From Streptomyces olindensis (lineage in GTDB: Bacteria > Actinomycetota > Actinomycetes > Streptomycetales > Streptomycetaceae), in the NCBI GenBank assembly GCA_000696115.1, contig JJOH01000024.1, forward strand, positions 27,103 to 91,102: 64,000 bases of DNA, read 5' to 3'. A model generated the notes under the pieces. That model did not search any database, had not been told where the DNA came from, and was given only the letters and a program-made list of their open reading frames with translations. This document shows, one piece after another, positions 35,633 through 44,654 of the stretch. Position numbers and translations under genes: made by a program. The stretch's first letter is position 1. Each line of letters starts with the position of its first letter.

Positions 35633-38283
35633 GCTTCGGCTCCGATCAGGGTGAGGAAGGCGTCCTCCAGGCGGCGGTGCGGGCCGACCGAGCGCACCGC
35701 CACGTCCAGCCGTACGAGGTCGGCGACCAGGCGCTGCGGGGTGCCGTCGGCGTCCAGCTGGACGAGGAGGCCCTCGTCGGCGCGGACGGCCGAGGCGACG
35801 CCCGGCAGGGCGGCGACCTTCTCGACGACGGGCTCGTCGACGGGCGTGGCCGTGCCCACCAGGAGCGTGTCGCCCGAGCCGACGATGTCCTCGACCGGGC
35901 CCGCCTGCACGAGCTGTCCGTGGTCCATCACGACCAGGTGGGTGCAGGTCTGCTCCACCTCGGCGAGGAGGTGGCTGGAGACGATGACCGTGCGGCCGGC
36001 GGCGGCATAGCGGATCATCACCTCGCGCATCTCGCGGATCTGGGGCGGGTCCAGGCCGTTGGTCGGTTCGTCGAGGATGAGCAGGTCCGGCAGGCCGAGC
36101 ATGGCCTGGGCGATGGCGAGGCGCTGGCGCATGCCCTGCGAGTAGGTGCGCACCGCGCGGGCAAGCGCGTCGCCCAGGCCCGCGATCTCCAGGGCCTCGT
36201 CGAGGTGGGCGTCCTCGGGCGGGCGGCCGGTGGCGCGCCAGTACAGCTCCAGGTTCTCGCGGCCGGACAGGTGCGGCAGGAAGCCCGCGCCCTCGACGAA
36301 GGCGCCGACCCGGGAGAGCACCGGGGCGCCCGGGCTGATGGCGTGGCCGAAGACGCGGATCTCGCCGCCGTCCGGCTTGATCAGGCCCATCAGCATGCGC
36401 AGGGTGGTCGTCTTCCCCGCTCCGTTGGGGCCGAGCAGGCCCAGCACCTGACCCTTCTCCACGCGGAAGGACAGGTCCTTGACCGCGTACCGGTCGGCGG
36501 ACTTCGCGTACCGCTTGGTCAGGTCGGTGATCTGGAGCGGGACTTCGGCCAGGGCGGGGTCCGGCGGGGCGGCCGCCACCGTACGGCGGCGGCCCGTGAG
36601 GACGAGCGCCAACGCGATGCCGGCGCCGGCCAGTGGCAGCCACCACACCCACGCGGGCAGCGGGCCCTGGGTGTTGCTCTGGCCGAGGCCCGAGGGGACC
36701 TTCAGGTCGCCCTTGAGGGAGACGGTGTACGTCGCCGGGGCCGTCGGGGAGGCGTAGCCGAGGTCCGTGGAGGCGAGCACCAGGCGCAGCCGGTGGCCGT
36801 CGTCGATCTCGTGGTCGATCGCCGGGAGGGTGATGGTGACGTCCTTGCCGGCCTTGGCGCCCTCGACGCGCACGGGCGTGACGAGCTGGGAGGGCAGGAC
36901 CGGCTGGGTGCCGCCCGGGCCGACGTCGTAGAGCTTGGCGAAGAGCACGGCGTCGTCGGTGGTGGACTTGACGTGGACGGTGGCCGTGGGCGAGCCGGTG
37001 ATCTGAAGGTCCTCGTGGAACGGTGCCGACTCGAACGCGGCGAACTGGCCGGGGAAGTCGAGGGAGACGCCGATACCGAGCGTGGACAGCTGGCTGAGGC
37101 CGCCGGCGCCGCCGAGGCCGGGCAGGGCGGAGACGCCGGGCGGGCTGGCGCCGGGAGGGTTGTCGAAGCTCTGCTCGCGGCCGGCCAGGGCGAGGGAGCG
37201 CTGCTTGCTCTCCAGACCCGGGTAGCGGTCCGAGGTGACGCCGGTCAGGCGGGGTTCGCCATCGCCGGAGCCGAGGCCGAGGGTGCGGGTGACGCGGAAG
37301 GCTGGGCCGGTGTCGACGCCCTTGTCGTCCTTCAGGTAGCGGTCGAACCAGCTCTGCACGCGGTCATGGAGGCGGCTGGTCTCCATGTCGCCGCCGTCGT
37401 GGCCGCCCGCGATCCAGTCGACGTCGACGGGGGCGCCGTTGGCGCGGATCGCCTTCGCGGCCTGGTCGGCCTGGCCGAGCGGGAACAGGGAGTCGGACTG
37501 GCCCTGCATCAGCAGCGTCGGCACCTTGATGTCCTTGCCGACCGCGGACGGCGAACGCTCCTCCAGCAGCTCGCGCGCCTCGGCGTCCGGCGTGCCCGAC
37601 TCGGCGACCCGCTCGTACATCCGGCACAGCACGGGCTCGAACCGCTCACAGCCGCCGCCGGAGTTGACGAAGATGCCGGCCCACAGCTTCTTGAACACGC
37701 CGTTCGGGAACAGCCCGTCGGCGAGGTTCCAGTACGTGATCGCCGGGGCGATGGCGTCCACGCGCTGGTCGTGGCCCGCGGTGAGCAGGGCAATGGCGCC
37801 GCCGTAGGAGCCGCCGGCCATGCCGACGCGGGGGTCGCCCTTCTTGTCGAGCTCGACCTGGGGCTGCTCGGCCAGCCAATCGATGAGCTTCGAGACGTCG
37901 GCGACCTCGCCCTTCGGGTCGTTCAGGCCGATCTTCCCGGTCGACTTGCCGAAGCCGCGGGCCGACCAGGTCAGGACCGCGTAGCCGTCCCGGGCGAGAT
38001 CCTCGGCCTGCTGCCGTACGTCGTTCTTGCTGCCGCCGAAGCCGTGCCCGAGCAGGACGGCGGGGCGGCGGCCGCCCGAGCCGGAGGTGAAGTACGAGGT
38101 GTCGATGCGCACCCCGTTCCCCGTGTCCAGGACCCGGTCGGCGCGGTCGACCGGGGGCACCTCGCCGGACGCGACGGCCGTCCACGTCCCCGCTCCCGCG
38201 AGCACGACGACGGCGGCCCCGGCGGCGAGGAGCCTCCGGGGCCTCCGAAGCAGCCCGTTCAGCCCGGGCAGTCGAAGATCCAT
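35629..38283 (-). CDS. Fusion: membrane-anchored CocE/X-Pro-type hydrolase plus ABC transporter ATPase
   Basis: A protein of 884 residues. Segment 1: Arg-rich N-terminus and membrane helix (about 17-38). Segment 2: alpha/beta hydrolase, with catalytic Ser159 in GMAGGSYGGA, Asp264 in GQSDSLFP and His295 in AGGHDGGD, followed by a jelly-roll domain (about 350-545), as in CocE/PepX-type peptidases and acyl esterases. Segment 3: membrane helix (about 556-577). Segment 4: ABC ATPase with Walker A GPNGAGKTT (Lys near 624), signature YSQGMRQRLAIAQ and Walker B LLILDEPTNGLDPPQ. Topology puts the hydrolase outside and the ATPase inside. Both catalytic sets are intact. It is translationally coupled to the permease. 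Hydrolysis linked to transport of a peptide or ester is inference. Confidence 0.92.
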   Translation of the reverse strand: MDLRLPGLNGLLRRPRRLLAAGAAVVVLAGAGTWTAVASGEVPPVDRADRVLDTGNGVRIDTSYFTSGSGGRRPAVLLGHGFGGSKNDVRQQAEDLARDGYAVLTWSARGFGKSTGKIGLNDPKGEVADVSKLIDWLAEQPQVELDKKGDPRVGMAGGSYGGAIALLTAGHDQRVDAIAPAITYWNLADGLFPNGVFKKLWAGIFVNSGGGCERFEPVLCRMYERVAESGTPDAEARELLEERSPSAVGKDIKVPTLLMQGQSDSLFPLGQADQAAKAIRANGAPVDVDWIAGGHDGGDMETSRLHDRVQSWFDRYLKDDKGVDTGPAFRVTRTLGLGSGDGEPRLTGVTSDRYPGLESKQRSLALAGREQSFDNPPGASPPGVSALPGLGGAGGLSQLSTLGIGVSLDFPGQFAAFESAPFHEDLQITGSPTATVHVKSTTDDAVLFAKLYDVGPGGTQPVLPSQLVTPVRVEGAKAGKDVTITLPAIDHEIDDGHRLRLVLASTDLGYASPTAPATYTVSLKGDLKVPSGLGQSNTQGPLPAWVWWLPLAGAGIALALVLTGRRRTVAAAPPDPALAEVPLQITDLTKRYAKSADRYAVKDLSFRVEKGQVLGLLGPNGAGKTTTLRMLMGLIKPDGGEIRVFGHAISPGAPVLSRVGAFVEGAGFLPHLSGRENLELYWRATGRPPEDAHLDEALEIAGLGDALARAVRTYSQGMRQRLAIAQAMLGLPDLLILDEPTNGLDPPQIREMREVMIRYAAAGRTVIVSSHLLAEVEQTCTHLVVMDHGQLVQAGPVEDIVGSGDTLLVGTATPVDEPVVEKVAALPGVASAVRADEGLLVQLDADGTPQRLVADLVRLDVAVRSVGPHRRLEDAFLTLIGAEA

Positions 38284-38460
38284 GCGTCAACGGTACGGGG
38301 TGAACCTGTCGAACAGTTGTCGACCGGAGACCGAAGTGGGAGACCTTCCAGGGGACTACGAGGGGTCTTCGGCGTACTGCGGGTGGTGTACGGCGTCGAG
38401 CTCGGTTCGGCCTCTGCGTTGCCGGGCGCGGGTACGTCGTGGTTGCTCGCGCAGTTCCCC

Positions 38461-38481
38461 GCGCCCCCAGGACGGGGGCGC
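38461..38481 (-). terminator. Terminator hairpin of the inositol operon
   Basis: GCGCCCCC at 38461-38468 pairs with GGGGGCGC at 38474-38481 around a 5-base loop, 33 bases beyond the mmsA stop codon, in the gap before the ABC fusion gene. Perfect 8-base stem, no clear T-run, as is usual in Streptomyces. Confidence 0.6.
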
Positions 38482-38513
38482 CTGCGGGAACCGCGGGCAG
38501 TCCCCGGAGAACC

Positions 38514-40016
38514 TCAGTGGTTGCGCGGGAAGCCCAGGTCCACGCCCGCCGGGGCGTCGGCCGGGTCCGGCCAGCGGGTGGTGACGACCTTGCCGCGGGT
38601 GTAGAAGTGCGTGCCGTCGTTGCCGTAGATGTGGTGGTCGCCGAAGAGCGAGTCCTTCCAGCCACCGAAGGAGTGGTAGCCCACGGGGACCGGGATCGGG
38701 ACGTTCACGCCGACCATGCCGGCCTCGACCTCCAGCTGGAAGCGGCGGGCCGCGCCGCCGTCCCGTGTGAAGATCGCCGTGCCGTTGCCGAACGGCGAGT
38801 TGTTGATGAGGTCCAGGGCCTCCTCGTAGGTCTCCGTGCGCAGCACGCACAGGACCGGGCCGAAGATCTCGTCCTGGTAGGCCTTGGCGGACGTGGGGAC
38901 CTTGTCGAGGAGCGAGATGCCGATCCAGTGGCCGTCCTCGAAGCCGTCGACGGTGTAGCCGGTGCCGTCCAGGACGACCTCGCAGCCCTCGGCCGCCGCG
39001 CCCTCGACGTAGGACGCCACCTTGTCGCGGTGGACCTTGGTGATCAGCGGGCCCATCTCCGACGTCGGGTCGTCGCCGGGGCCGATCTTGATCTTCTCGG
39101 CGCGCTCGCGGATCTTCTCCACCAACTCGTCGCCGATGGCGCCGACCGCGACGACCGCGGAGATGGCCATGCAGCGCTCGCCCGCCGACCCGTAGGCCGC
39201 GCTCACCGCCGCATCGGCGGCCGCGTCCAGGTCGGCGTCCGGCAGGACCAGCATGTGGTTCTTGGCGCCGCCGAGCGCCTGGACGCGCTTGCCGTTGGCG
39301 GAGGCGGTGGTGTGGATGTAGCGGGCGATCGGGGTCGAGCCGACGAAGGAGACGGCCTTGACGTCCGGGTGCTCCAGGAGGCGGTCGACGGCCACCTTGT
39401 CACCGTGGACGACGTTGAAGACACCCTCCGGGAGACCGGCTTCCGCCAGCAGCTCGGCGAGGCGGATCGAGGCCGACGGGTCCTTCTCCGACGGCTTCAG
39501 CACGAACGTGTTGCCGCACGCGATGGCGATGGGGAACATCCACATCGGCACCATCGCCGGGAAGTTGAACGGCGTGATGCCCGCGACGACACCGAGCGGC
39601 TGGCGAATCGAGGAGACGTCGACGCGGCTCGCGACCTGCGTGGACAGCTCGCCCTTCAGCTGCACGTTGATGCCGCAGGCCAGGTCGACGATCTCCAGGC
39701 CGCGGGCGACCTCGCCGAGGGCGTCGGAGTGGACCTTGCCGTGCTCGGCGGTGATCAGCTCGGCGATCTCGTTGCGGTGGGCGTCGAGCAGCGCCCGGAA
39801 CCTGAAGAGGATCGAGGTCCGCTGGGCCAGCGAGGACTGGCCCCAGGTGGCGAAGGCCTCCTTGGCGGCGGCGACCGCCGCGTCCACCTCGTCCACCGAG
39901 GCGAACGCGACCTTCGTCGTGACCTCACCGGTCGCCGGGTTGGTCACCGGCCCGTGCGTGCCCGAGGCGCCTTCGACGGTCTTGCCGCCGATCCAGTGGT
40001 TGACGATCTTCGTCAT
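38514..40016 (-). CDS. mmsA: CoA-acylating methylmalonate-semialdehyde dehydrogenase
   Basis: A protein of 500 residues from the ATG at 40014-40016 (GAAGGAG 9 bases upstream). The aldehyde dehydrogenase fold is clear: GITPFNFPAMVPMWMFP, LKPSEKDPS, VSFVGSTPIA and the catalytic Cys near residue 282 in AGERCMAIS. Those blocks are diagnostic for the CoA-dependent (IolA/MmsA) group, which converts malonate- or methylmalonate-semialdehyde plus CoA to acetyl- or propionyl-CoA. It is the last gene of the inositol operon, 14 bases after iolD, so it probably takes the malonate semialdehyde made at the end of that pathway. It may also serve valine breakdown. Confidence 0.94.
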   Translation of the reverse strand: MTKIVNHWIGGKTVEGASGTHGPVTNPATGEVTTKVAFASVDEVDAAVAAAKEAFATWGQSSLAQRTSILFRFRALLDAHRNEIAELITAEHGKVHSDALGEVARGLEIVDLACGINVQLKGELSTQVASRVDVSSIRQPLGVVAGITPFNFPAMVPMWMFPIAIACGNTFVLKPSEKDPSASIRLAELLAEAGLPEGVFNVVHGDKVAVDRLLEHPDVKAVSFVGSTPIARYIHTTASANGKRVQALGGAKNHMLVLPDADLDAAADAAVSAAYGSAGERCMAISAVVAVGAIGDELVEKIRERAEKIKIGPGDDPTSEMGPLITKVHRDKVASYVEGAAAEGCEVVLDGTGYTVDGFEDGHWIGISLLDKVPTSAKAYQDEIFGPVLCVLRTETYEEALDLINNSPFGNGTAIFTRDGGAARRFQLEVEAGMVGVNVPIPVPVGYHSFGGWKDSLFGDHHIYGNDGTHFYTRGKVVTTRWPDPADAPAGVDLGFPRNH

Positions 40017-40030
40017 GGCCGGGAACTCCT

Positions 40031-41908
40031 TCACAGATGGCGGCGTCGGGTGGAGACGTGCCGTTCGTACAGCTCACGTGCCTTGACCGCGGACGGCCGT
40101 GTCGCGGTCTCGGCCACGGGTACATCCCACCAGGCCTGCGCGGGAGGCGCGCCCGACACTGTGTCTGCCGTTTGGGTCTCCACATAGACACATGTGGGAG
40201 TGTCGGCGGCCCGGGCCTCGGCGAGGGCCTCGCGCAGGTCCCGCACGGTCTTCGCGCGCAGCACGCGCATGCCGAGGCTGGCCGCGTTGGCGGCGAGGTC
40301 CACGGGCAGCGGCGGGCCGGTGTACGAGCCGTCCTCGGAGGGGTAGCGGTACGCGGTGCCGAAGCGCTCGCCGCCCACCGACTCGGACAGGCCGCCGATG
40401 GACGCGTAGCCGTGGTTCTGGATGATCAGCACCTTGATCGCGACGCCCTCCTGCACGGCCGTCACGATCTCCGTCGGCATCATCAGGTACGTGCCGTCAC
40501 CGACCAGCGCCCACACGGGCCGGTCCGGGGCGGCCAGCTTCACGCCGATGGCGGCCGGGATCTCGTAGCCCATGCAGGAGTAGCCGTACTCCAGGTGGTA
40601 CTGGTCGCGGGACCGGGTCCGCCAGAGCTTGTGCAGGTCGCCGGGGAGGGAGCCGGCCGCGTTGATCAGGATGTCCGACTCGTCGACGAGGGCGTCCAGG
40701 GCGCCGAGGACCTGCGGCTGGGTGGGGCGGGTGTCCGGCTCGTCCACCTCGTAGCAGGCGTCGACGCGCTGTTCCCAGCGCTCCTTGTCCTCGGTGTACT
40801 CGGTCGCGTAGGTGCCGGCGACCCGGTACGCGTGCAGGCGCAGGGCGTCGGTGAGCTCCTGGAGGCCGCTGCGGGCGTCCGCGATCAGGGGCTGACCGGC
40901 GAGCTTGTGGCCGTCGAAGGGGGCGATGTTGAGGTTCAGGAACCGCACGTCCGGGTGGGCGAAGAGGGTGCCGGAGGCGGTGGTGAAGTCGGTGTAGCGG
41001 GTGCCGACGCCGATCACCAGGTCGGCGGTGCGGGCCAGTTCGTCCGCCGTGGCCGTGCCGGTGTGGCCGATGCCGCCGACGTCCTGGGGGTGGTCGTGGC
41101 GCAGGGAGCCCTTGCCGGCCTGGGTGGAGGCGACCGGGATGCCGGTGGCCTCGGCGAACTCGGCGAGCGCCTCCTCGGCGCGGCTGTGGTGGACGCCGCC
41201 GCCCGCGACGACCAACGGCCGCTTCGCCGCGCGGATCGTGTGCACGGCGTCCAGGAGTTCGGTCGGGTCGGCGCCGGGACGCCGTACGGTCCAGGTGCGC
41301 TCGGCGAAGAACTCCTCCGGCCAGTCGTACGCCTCGGCCTGCACGTCCTGCGGCAGGGCGAGCGTCACGGCGCCGGTCTCGACGGGGTCGGTGAGCACGC
41401 GCATCGCGTTCAGCGCCGACGGGACCAGGGCCTCGGGGCGGGTGATCCGGTCGAAGTACCTCGACACCGGGCGCAGGCAGTCGTTGACCGACACGTCGCC
41501 GGCGTACGGCACTTCGAGTTGCTGCAGGACCGGGTCCGCGGGGCGGGTGGCGAAGATGTCGCCGGGCAGGAGGAGCACCGGCAGGTGGTTGATGGTCGCG
41601 AGGGCCGCGCCGGTGACCAGGTTGGTGGCGCCCGGGCCGATGGAGGTCGTCACCGCGTGGGTGGAGAGGCGGTTCGACTGGCGGGCGTAGCCGACCGCCG
41701 CGTGCACCATGGCCTGTTCGTTGCGGCCCTGGTGGTAGGGCATCTCCGCGGCGTGCTCCAGCAGCGCCTGGCCGAGGCCGGCGACGTTGCCGTGGCCGAA
41801 GATGCCCCAGGTGGCGCCGATGAGCCGCCGCCGGACGCCGTCGCGCTCGGTGTACTGGGCGGCGAGGAAACGGACCAGCGCTTGTGCGACGGTCAGGCGG
41901 GTGGTCAT
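40031..41908 (-). CDS. iolD: 3D-trihydroxycyclohexane-1,2-dione acylhydrolase (decyclizing)
   Basis: A protein of 625 residues from the ATG at 41906-41908, which overlaps the iolB stop (ATGA). It has the thiamine-diphosphate enzyme layout of the acetolactate synthase superfamily. GATWGIFGHGNVAGLGQAL and YHQGRNEQAMVHAA are IolD-specific N-terminal blocks, and the cofactor-binding LVGDGTYLMMPTEIVTA leads to the second conserved half (NHGYASIGGL). It opens the ring of the diketo intermediate of myo-inositol to give 5-deoxy-glucuronate. Confidence 0.95.
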   Translation of the reverse strand: MTTRLTVAQALVRFLAAQYTERDGVRRRLIGATWGIFGHGNVAGLGQALLEHAAEMPYHQGRNEQAMVHAAVGYARQSNRLSTHAVTTSIGPGATNLVTGAALATINHLPVLLLPGDIFATRPADPVLQQLEVPYAGDVSVNDCLRPVSRYFDRITRPEALVPSALNAMRVLTDPVETGAVTLALPQDVQAEAYDWPEEFFAERTWTVRRPGADPTELLDAVHTIRAAKRPLVVAGGGVHHSRAEEALAEFAEATGIPVASTQAGKGSLRHDHPQDVGGIGHTGTATADELARTADLVIGVGTRYTDFTTASGTLFAHPDVRFLNLNIAPFDGHKLAGQPLIADARSGLQELTDALRLHAYRVAGTYATEYTEDKERWEQRVDACYEVDEPDTRPTQPQVLGALDALVDESDILINAAGSLPGDLHKLWRTRSRDQYHLEYGYSCMGYEIPAAIGVKLAAPDRPVWALVGDGTYLMMPTEIVTAVQEGVAIKVLIIQNHGYASIGGLSESVGGERFGTAYRYPSEDGSYTGPPLPVDLAANAASLGMRVLRAKTVRDLREALAEARAADTPTCVYVETQTADTVSGAPPAQAWWDVPVAETATRPSAVKARELYERHVSTRRRHL

Positions 41909-42717
41909 CGGTACCCCTCCGTGTGGTCCGGGTGGAAGCAGATCCGCCACTCCCTCGTCTCCCCCGGACCGGCCATGACGTTCAGGTAGTACATGTCGTG
42001 GCCGGGCTGGGCGATCGACGGGCCGTGCCAGCCGTCGGGGACGAGGACGGCGTCGCCGGAGCGGACCTCCGTGAGGACGTCGGATCCGCCCTCACGCGAG
42101 GGGAATACGCGCTGGTAGCCGAACCCGTTCGGGCCGTCGATCTCGAAGTAGTAGATCTCCTCCAGCTCCGACTCCTCGCCGGGCCGGTGCTCGTCGTGCT
42201 TGTGCGGCGGGTACGAGGACCAGTTGCCGCCGGGCGTGATCACCTCGACCGCGATGAGCTTGTCGCAGTCGAAGGCGTCCGCGGAGGCGAAGTTGCGGAC
42301 GCGGCGCAGGCAGGTGCCGCTGCCGCGTTCCTCGACGGGGACCTCCGGCGCGGGGCCGTAGCGGGCGGGGAGTTGTCGCTCGCACTTCGCTCCTGCCAAA
42401 GCAAAGCGGCCTCCCGCGCCGGAGGCGATCTGGACCCGGGCGTCCCGGGGCGCGTACGCGAAGTCGGTGACCGACGCGAACACGTTCTCCCGGCCCGAGA
42501 GGGTGAACTCTTCGTCCTCGACGCGCACGGTGCACGCGCCGGACAGGGGCAGCACGATCCACTCGCTGTCCCCGGTGGTGAAGGTGTGCGTGCCGCCGGG
42601 TGTCAGCTCCACGATCCGCAGACTGCTGTGCGTCCAGCCGGCCCGCTTGGGGTCGATGTCCAGGACGTAGTTCACGTCGGCGGTGGTGCCCTTGGGGACG
42701 TACAGCTCACTGGTCAT
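41905..42717 (-). CDS. iolB: 5-deoxy-glucuronate isomerase
   Basis: A protein of 270 residues, a double cupin. Diagnostic blocks are SEWIVLPLSGACTV, GGNWSSYPPHKHDEH (metal-binding His/Glu set), LEEIYYFEI and VPDGWHGPSIAQPGHDMYYL. It isomerises 5-deoxy-glucuronate to 2-deoxy-5-keto-gluconate in inositol breakdown. The ATG at 42717 follows the aldolase stop by 10 bases; the stop overlaps the iolD start. Every expected cupin metal ligand appears present. Confidence 0.95.
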   Translation of the reverse strand: MTSELYVPKGTTADVNYVLDIDPKRAGWTHSSLRIVELTPGGTHTFTTGDSEWIVLPLSGACTVRVEDEEFTLSGRENVFASVTDFAYAPRDARVQIASGAGGRFALAGAKCERQLPARYGPAPEVPVEERGSGTCLRRVRNFASADAFDCDKLIAVEVITPGGNWSSYPPHKHDEHRPGEESELEEIYYFEIDGPNGFGYQRVFPSREGGSDVLTEVRSGDAVLVPDGWHGPSIAQPGHDMYYLNVMAGPGETREWRICFHPDHTEGYR

Positions 42718-42727
42718 GAAGCGGCCC

Positions 42728-43618
42728 TCACAGCAGTCCTACGGCGGTGTCCACGGCGGCGGCCACGTCCCCGTCCGCCGGGTACAGCAACGAGCGGCCC
42801 ACCACAAGCCCGCGCACGGTGGGCAGTTGGAGGGCGCCGCGCCACTTCTCGTACGCCCCGGCCTGCTCCTCGGCGGAGCCTCCGACCTCGCCGCCGAGCA
42901 GCACGGCGGGCAGTGTGGAGGCGGCCATGACCTCGGCCATGTCGTCGGGGTTGTCGGTGACCGGCACCTTCAGCCACGTGTAGGCGGAGCTGCCGCCGAG
43001 GCCCGAGGCGATGGCGATCGACCGGGTGACGGCCTCGGCGGACAGGTCGTTGCGCAGCCGGCCCGTCTCGTCGCGGCGGCTGATGAACGGCTCGACGAAC
43101 ACGGGGAGCTTGCGGGCGGCCATGGCGTCGACGGCCCGGGCGGTGGACTCCAGGGTGGTCAGCGAGCCCGGGTCGTCGTAGTCGATGCGCAGCAGCAGCT
43201 TGCCCGCGTCGAAGCCGAGGCGCTCGATGTCCTCGGGGCGGTGGCCGGTGAAACGGTCGTCGAGTTCGAAGCGGGCGCCCTGGAGGCCGCCGCGGTTCAT
43301 CGAGCCCATGACGACCTTGCCGTCGAGCGCGCCGAGCAGCAGCAGGTCGTCGAGGATGTCGGCGGTGGCGAGGACGCCGTCCACGCCGGGCCGGGACAGG
43401 GCCAGGCAGAGGCGTTCGAGGAGGTCGGCGCGGTTGGCCATGGCCATGCTGCGGCCGCCGACGCCCAGGGCGCCGCGGGCCGGGTGGTCGGCGGCGACGA
43501 TCATCAGCCGGCCGTTGTCGTTCAGCAGCGGGCGCCGGGTGCGGCGGGCGGCGGCCTCGGCGATCGCCTCCGGGCGGTGGCTGCGCAGGCGGACGAGTTC
43601 CAAGACGTCGACGGTCAC
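42728..43618 (-). CDS. Class I-type (beta/alpha)8 aldolase of the inositol operon
   Basis: A protein of 296 residues. The GTG at 43616-43618 overlaps the iolC stop as GTGA. IVAADHPARGALGVG, TADILDDLLLLGAL, KLLLRIDYDDPGSL and WLKVPVTDNPDDMAEV are blocks of a family often annotated as deoxyribose-phosphate or Cgl0159-type aldolases; WLKVPV supplies a candidate Schiff-base lysine. Its place between iolC and iolB suggests that it cleaves 2-deoxy-5-keto-gluconate-6-phosphate, taking the role of IolJ. The family is firm; the reaction is inferred from position. Confidence 0.82.
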   Translation of the reverse strand: MTVDVLELVRLRSHRPEAIAEAAARRTRRPLLNDNGRLMIVAADHPARGALGVGGRSMAMANRADLLERLCLALSRPGVDGVLATADILDDLLLLGALDGKVVMGSMNRGGLQGARFELDDRFTGHRPEDIERLGFDAGKLLLRIDYDDPGSLTTLESTARAVDAMAARKLPVFVEPFISRRDETGRLRNDLSAEAVTRSIAIASGLGGSSAYTWLKVPVTDNPDDMAEVMAASTLPAVLLGGEVGGSAEEQAGAYEKWRGALQLPTVRGLVVGRSLLYPADGDVAAAVDTAVGLL

Positions 43619-44565
43619 TGGACGGCCCCCGCGGTGACGGCCGCCTCGATCTCGGCCGGGGTGGGCATCGCGGAGGAGCACTCCAGGCGGGAGGCGACGA
43701 TGGCGCCGGCGGCGTTGGCGTGCCGCATGGTCTTCTCCAGGTCCCAGCCGGCCAGCAGGCCGTGGACGAGACAGCCGCCGAAGGCGTCGCCGGCGCCGAG
43801 GCCGTTGAGGACGTTCACCGGCAGCGGCGGGACCTCGGCGCTCTCCCCGGCGCTGTTCACCGCGAGGACGCCCTTGGGGCCCTGCTTGACGACGGCCAGT
43901 TCGACCCCGGCGTCCAGGAGGGCGCGGGCGGCGGCGTGGGGTTCGCGCACGCCCGTGGCGACCTCCACCTCGTCGAGGTTGCCGACGGCGACGGTGGTGT
44001 GGCGCAGGGCCTCCTCGTAGAAGGGGCGGGCCGCCTCCGGGTCGGTCCAGAACATGGGGCGCCAGTCGAGGTCGAAGACCGTCGTGCCGGACTTGGCGCG
44101 GTGGGCGAGGGCCGCGAGGGTCGCCGTGCGGCTGGGTTCCTCGCTCAGGCCGGTGCCGGTGATCCAGAAGACGCGGGCCTCGCGGATGGCGTCGAGGTCG
44201 AGCTCGTGGGCGTCGATCTCCAGGTCGGGGGCCTTGGGCTGCCGGTAGAAGTACAGCGGGAAGTCGTCCGGCGGGAAGATCTCGCAGAAGGTGACCGGGG
44301 TGGGCAGGCCGGGCACCGGGGTGACCCAGCGGTCGTCCACGCCGAAGTCCTTCAGGGCTTCGTGGAGGTAGGCGCCGAAGGGGTCGTCGCCGGTGCGGGT
44401 GATCAGCGCGGTCCGCCGTCCCAGGCGGGCCGCGGCGACCGCGACGTTGCTCGCCGAGCCGCCGAGGAACTTGCCGAAGGACGTGACCTGCGGCAGTGGG
44501 ACGCCCGTCTGGAGCGGGTACAGATCCACTCCGATCCGCCCCATGGTGATCAGGTCGTACGCCAT
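43615..44565 (-). CDS. iolC: 5-dehydro-2-deoxygluconokinase (PfkB family)
   Basis: A protein of 316 residues from the ATG at 44563-44565 (GAGGGG upstream). LITMGRIGVDLYPLQTG and GKFLGGSASNVAVAAARLG are the N-terminal PfkB and IolC blocks. LNGLGAGDAFGG is the second PfkB signature with the catalytic Asp. FDLDWRPMFW lies in the sugar-binding face. It phosphorylates 2-deoxy-5-keto-gluconate. It is first in the leftward operon iolC, aldolase, iolB, iolD, mmsA and sits about 31 bases after a good promoter. Confidence 0.94.
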   Translation of the reverse strand: MAYDLITMGRIGVDLYPLQTGVPLPQVTSFGKFLGGSASNVAVAAARLGRRTALITRTGDDPFGAYLHEALKDFGVDDRWVTPVPGLPTPVTFCEIFPPDDFPLYFYRQPKAPDLEIDAHELDLDAIREARVFWITGTGLSEEPSRTATLAALAHRAKSGTTVFDLDWRPMFWTDPEAARPFYEEALRHTTVAVGNLDEVEVATGVREPHAAARALLDAGVELAVVKQGPKGVLAVNSAGESAEVPPLPVNVLNGLGAGDAFGGCLVHGLLAGWDLEKTMRHANAAGAIVASRLECSSAMPTPAEIEAAVTAGAVQ

Positions 44566-44596
44566 CGGTGTCCCCTCGGTGTCGGCTCTCCCCGGC

Positions 44597-44641
44597 TTTG
44601 TAGCCCCCTTCACGAAGCCCTGTCAATGTTTTGTCCGGACA
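44597..44641 (-). promoter_or_regulatory. Promoter and operator of the iol operon
   Basis: Read leftwards: TTGACA at 44626-44621, an 18-base spacer, then TACAAA at 44602-44597, a good housekeeping-type -35/-10 pair about 30 bases before the iolC start. Directly upstream is the perfect palindrome TGTCCGGACA (44632-44641), a candidate operator next to the -35 box. A second half-like CGGAC follows at 44644-44648. An inositol-responsive regulator of the GntR or LacI type would fit, but none is encoded in the window. Confidence 0.7.
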
Positions 44642-44654
44642 TTCGGACCAGATC

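Noticed and set aside
35677..38604. Open frame of nearly 1000 codons on the + strand
   Set aside because: It is exactly antisense to the hydrolase-ATPase fusion, whose catalytic motifs are intact; long antisense frames are a normal effect of high third-position GC.
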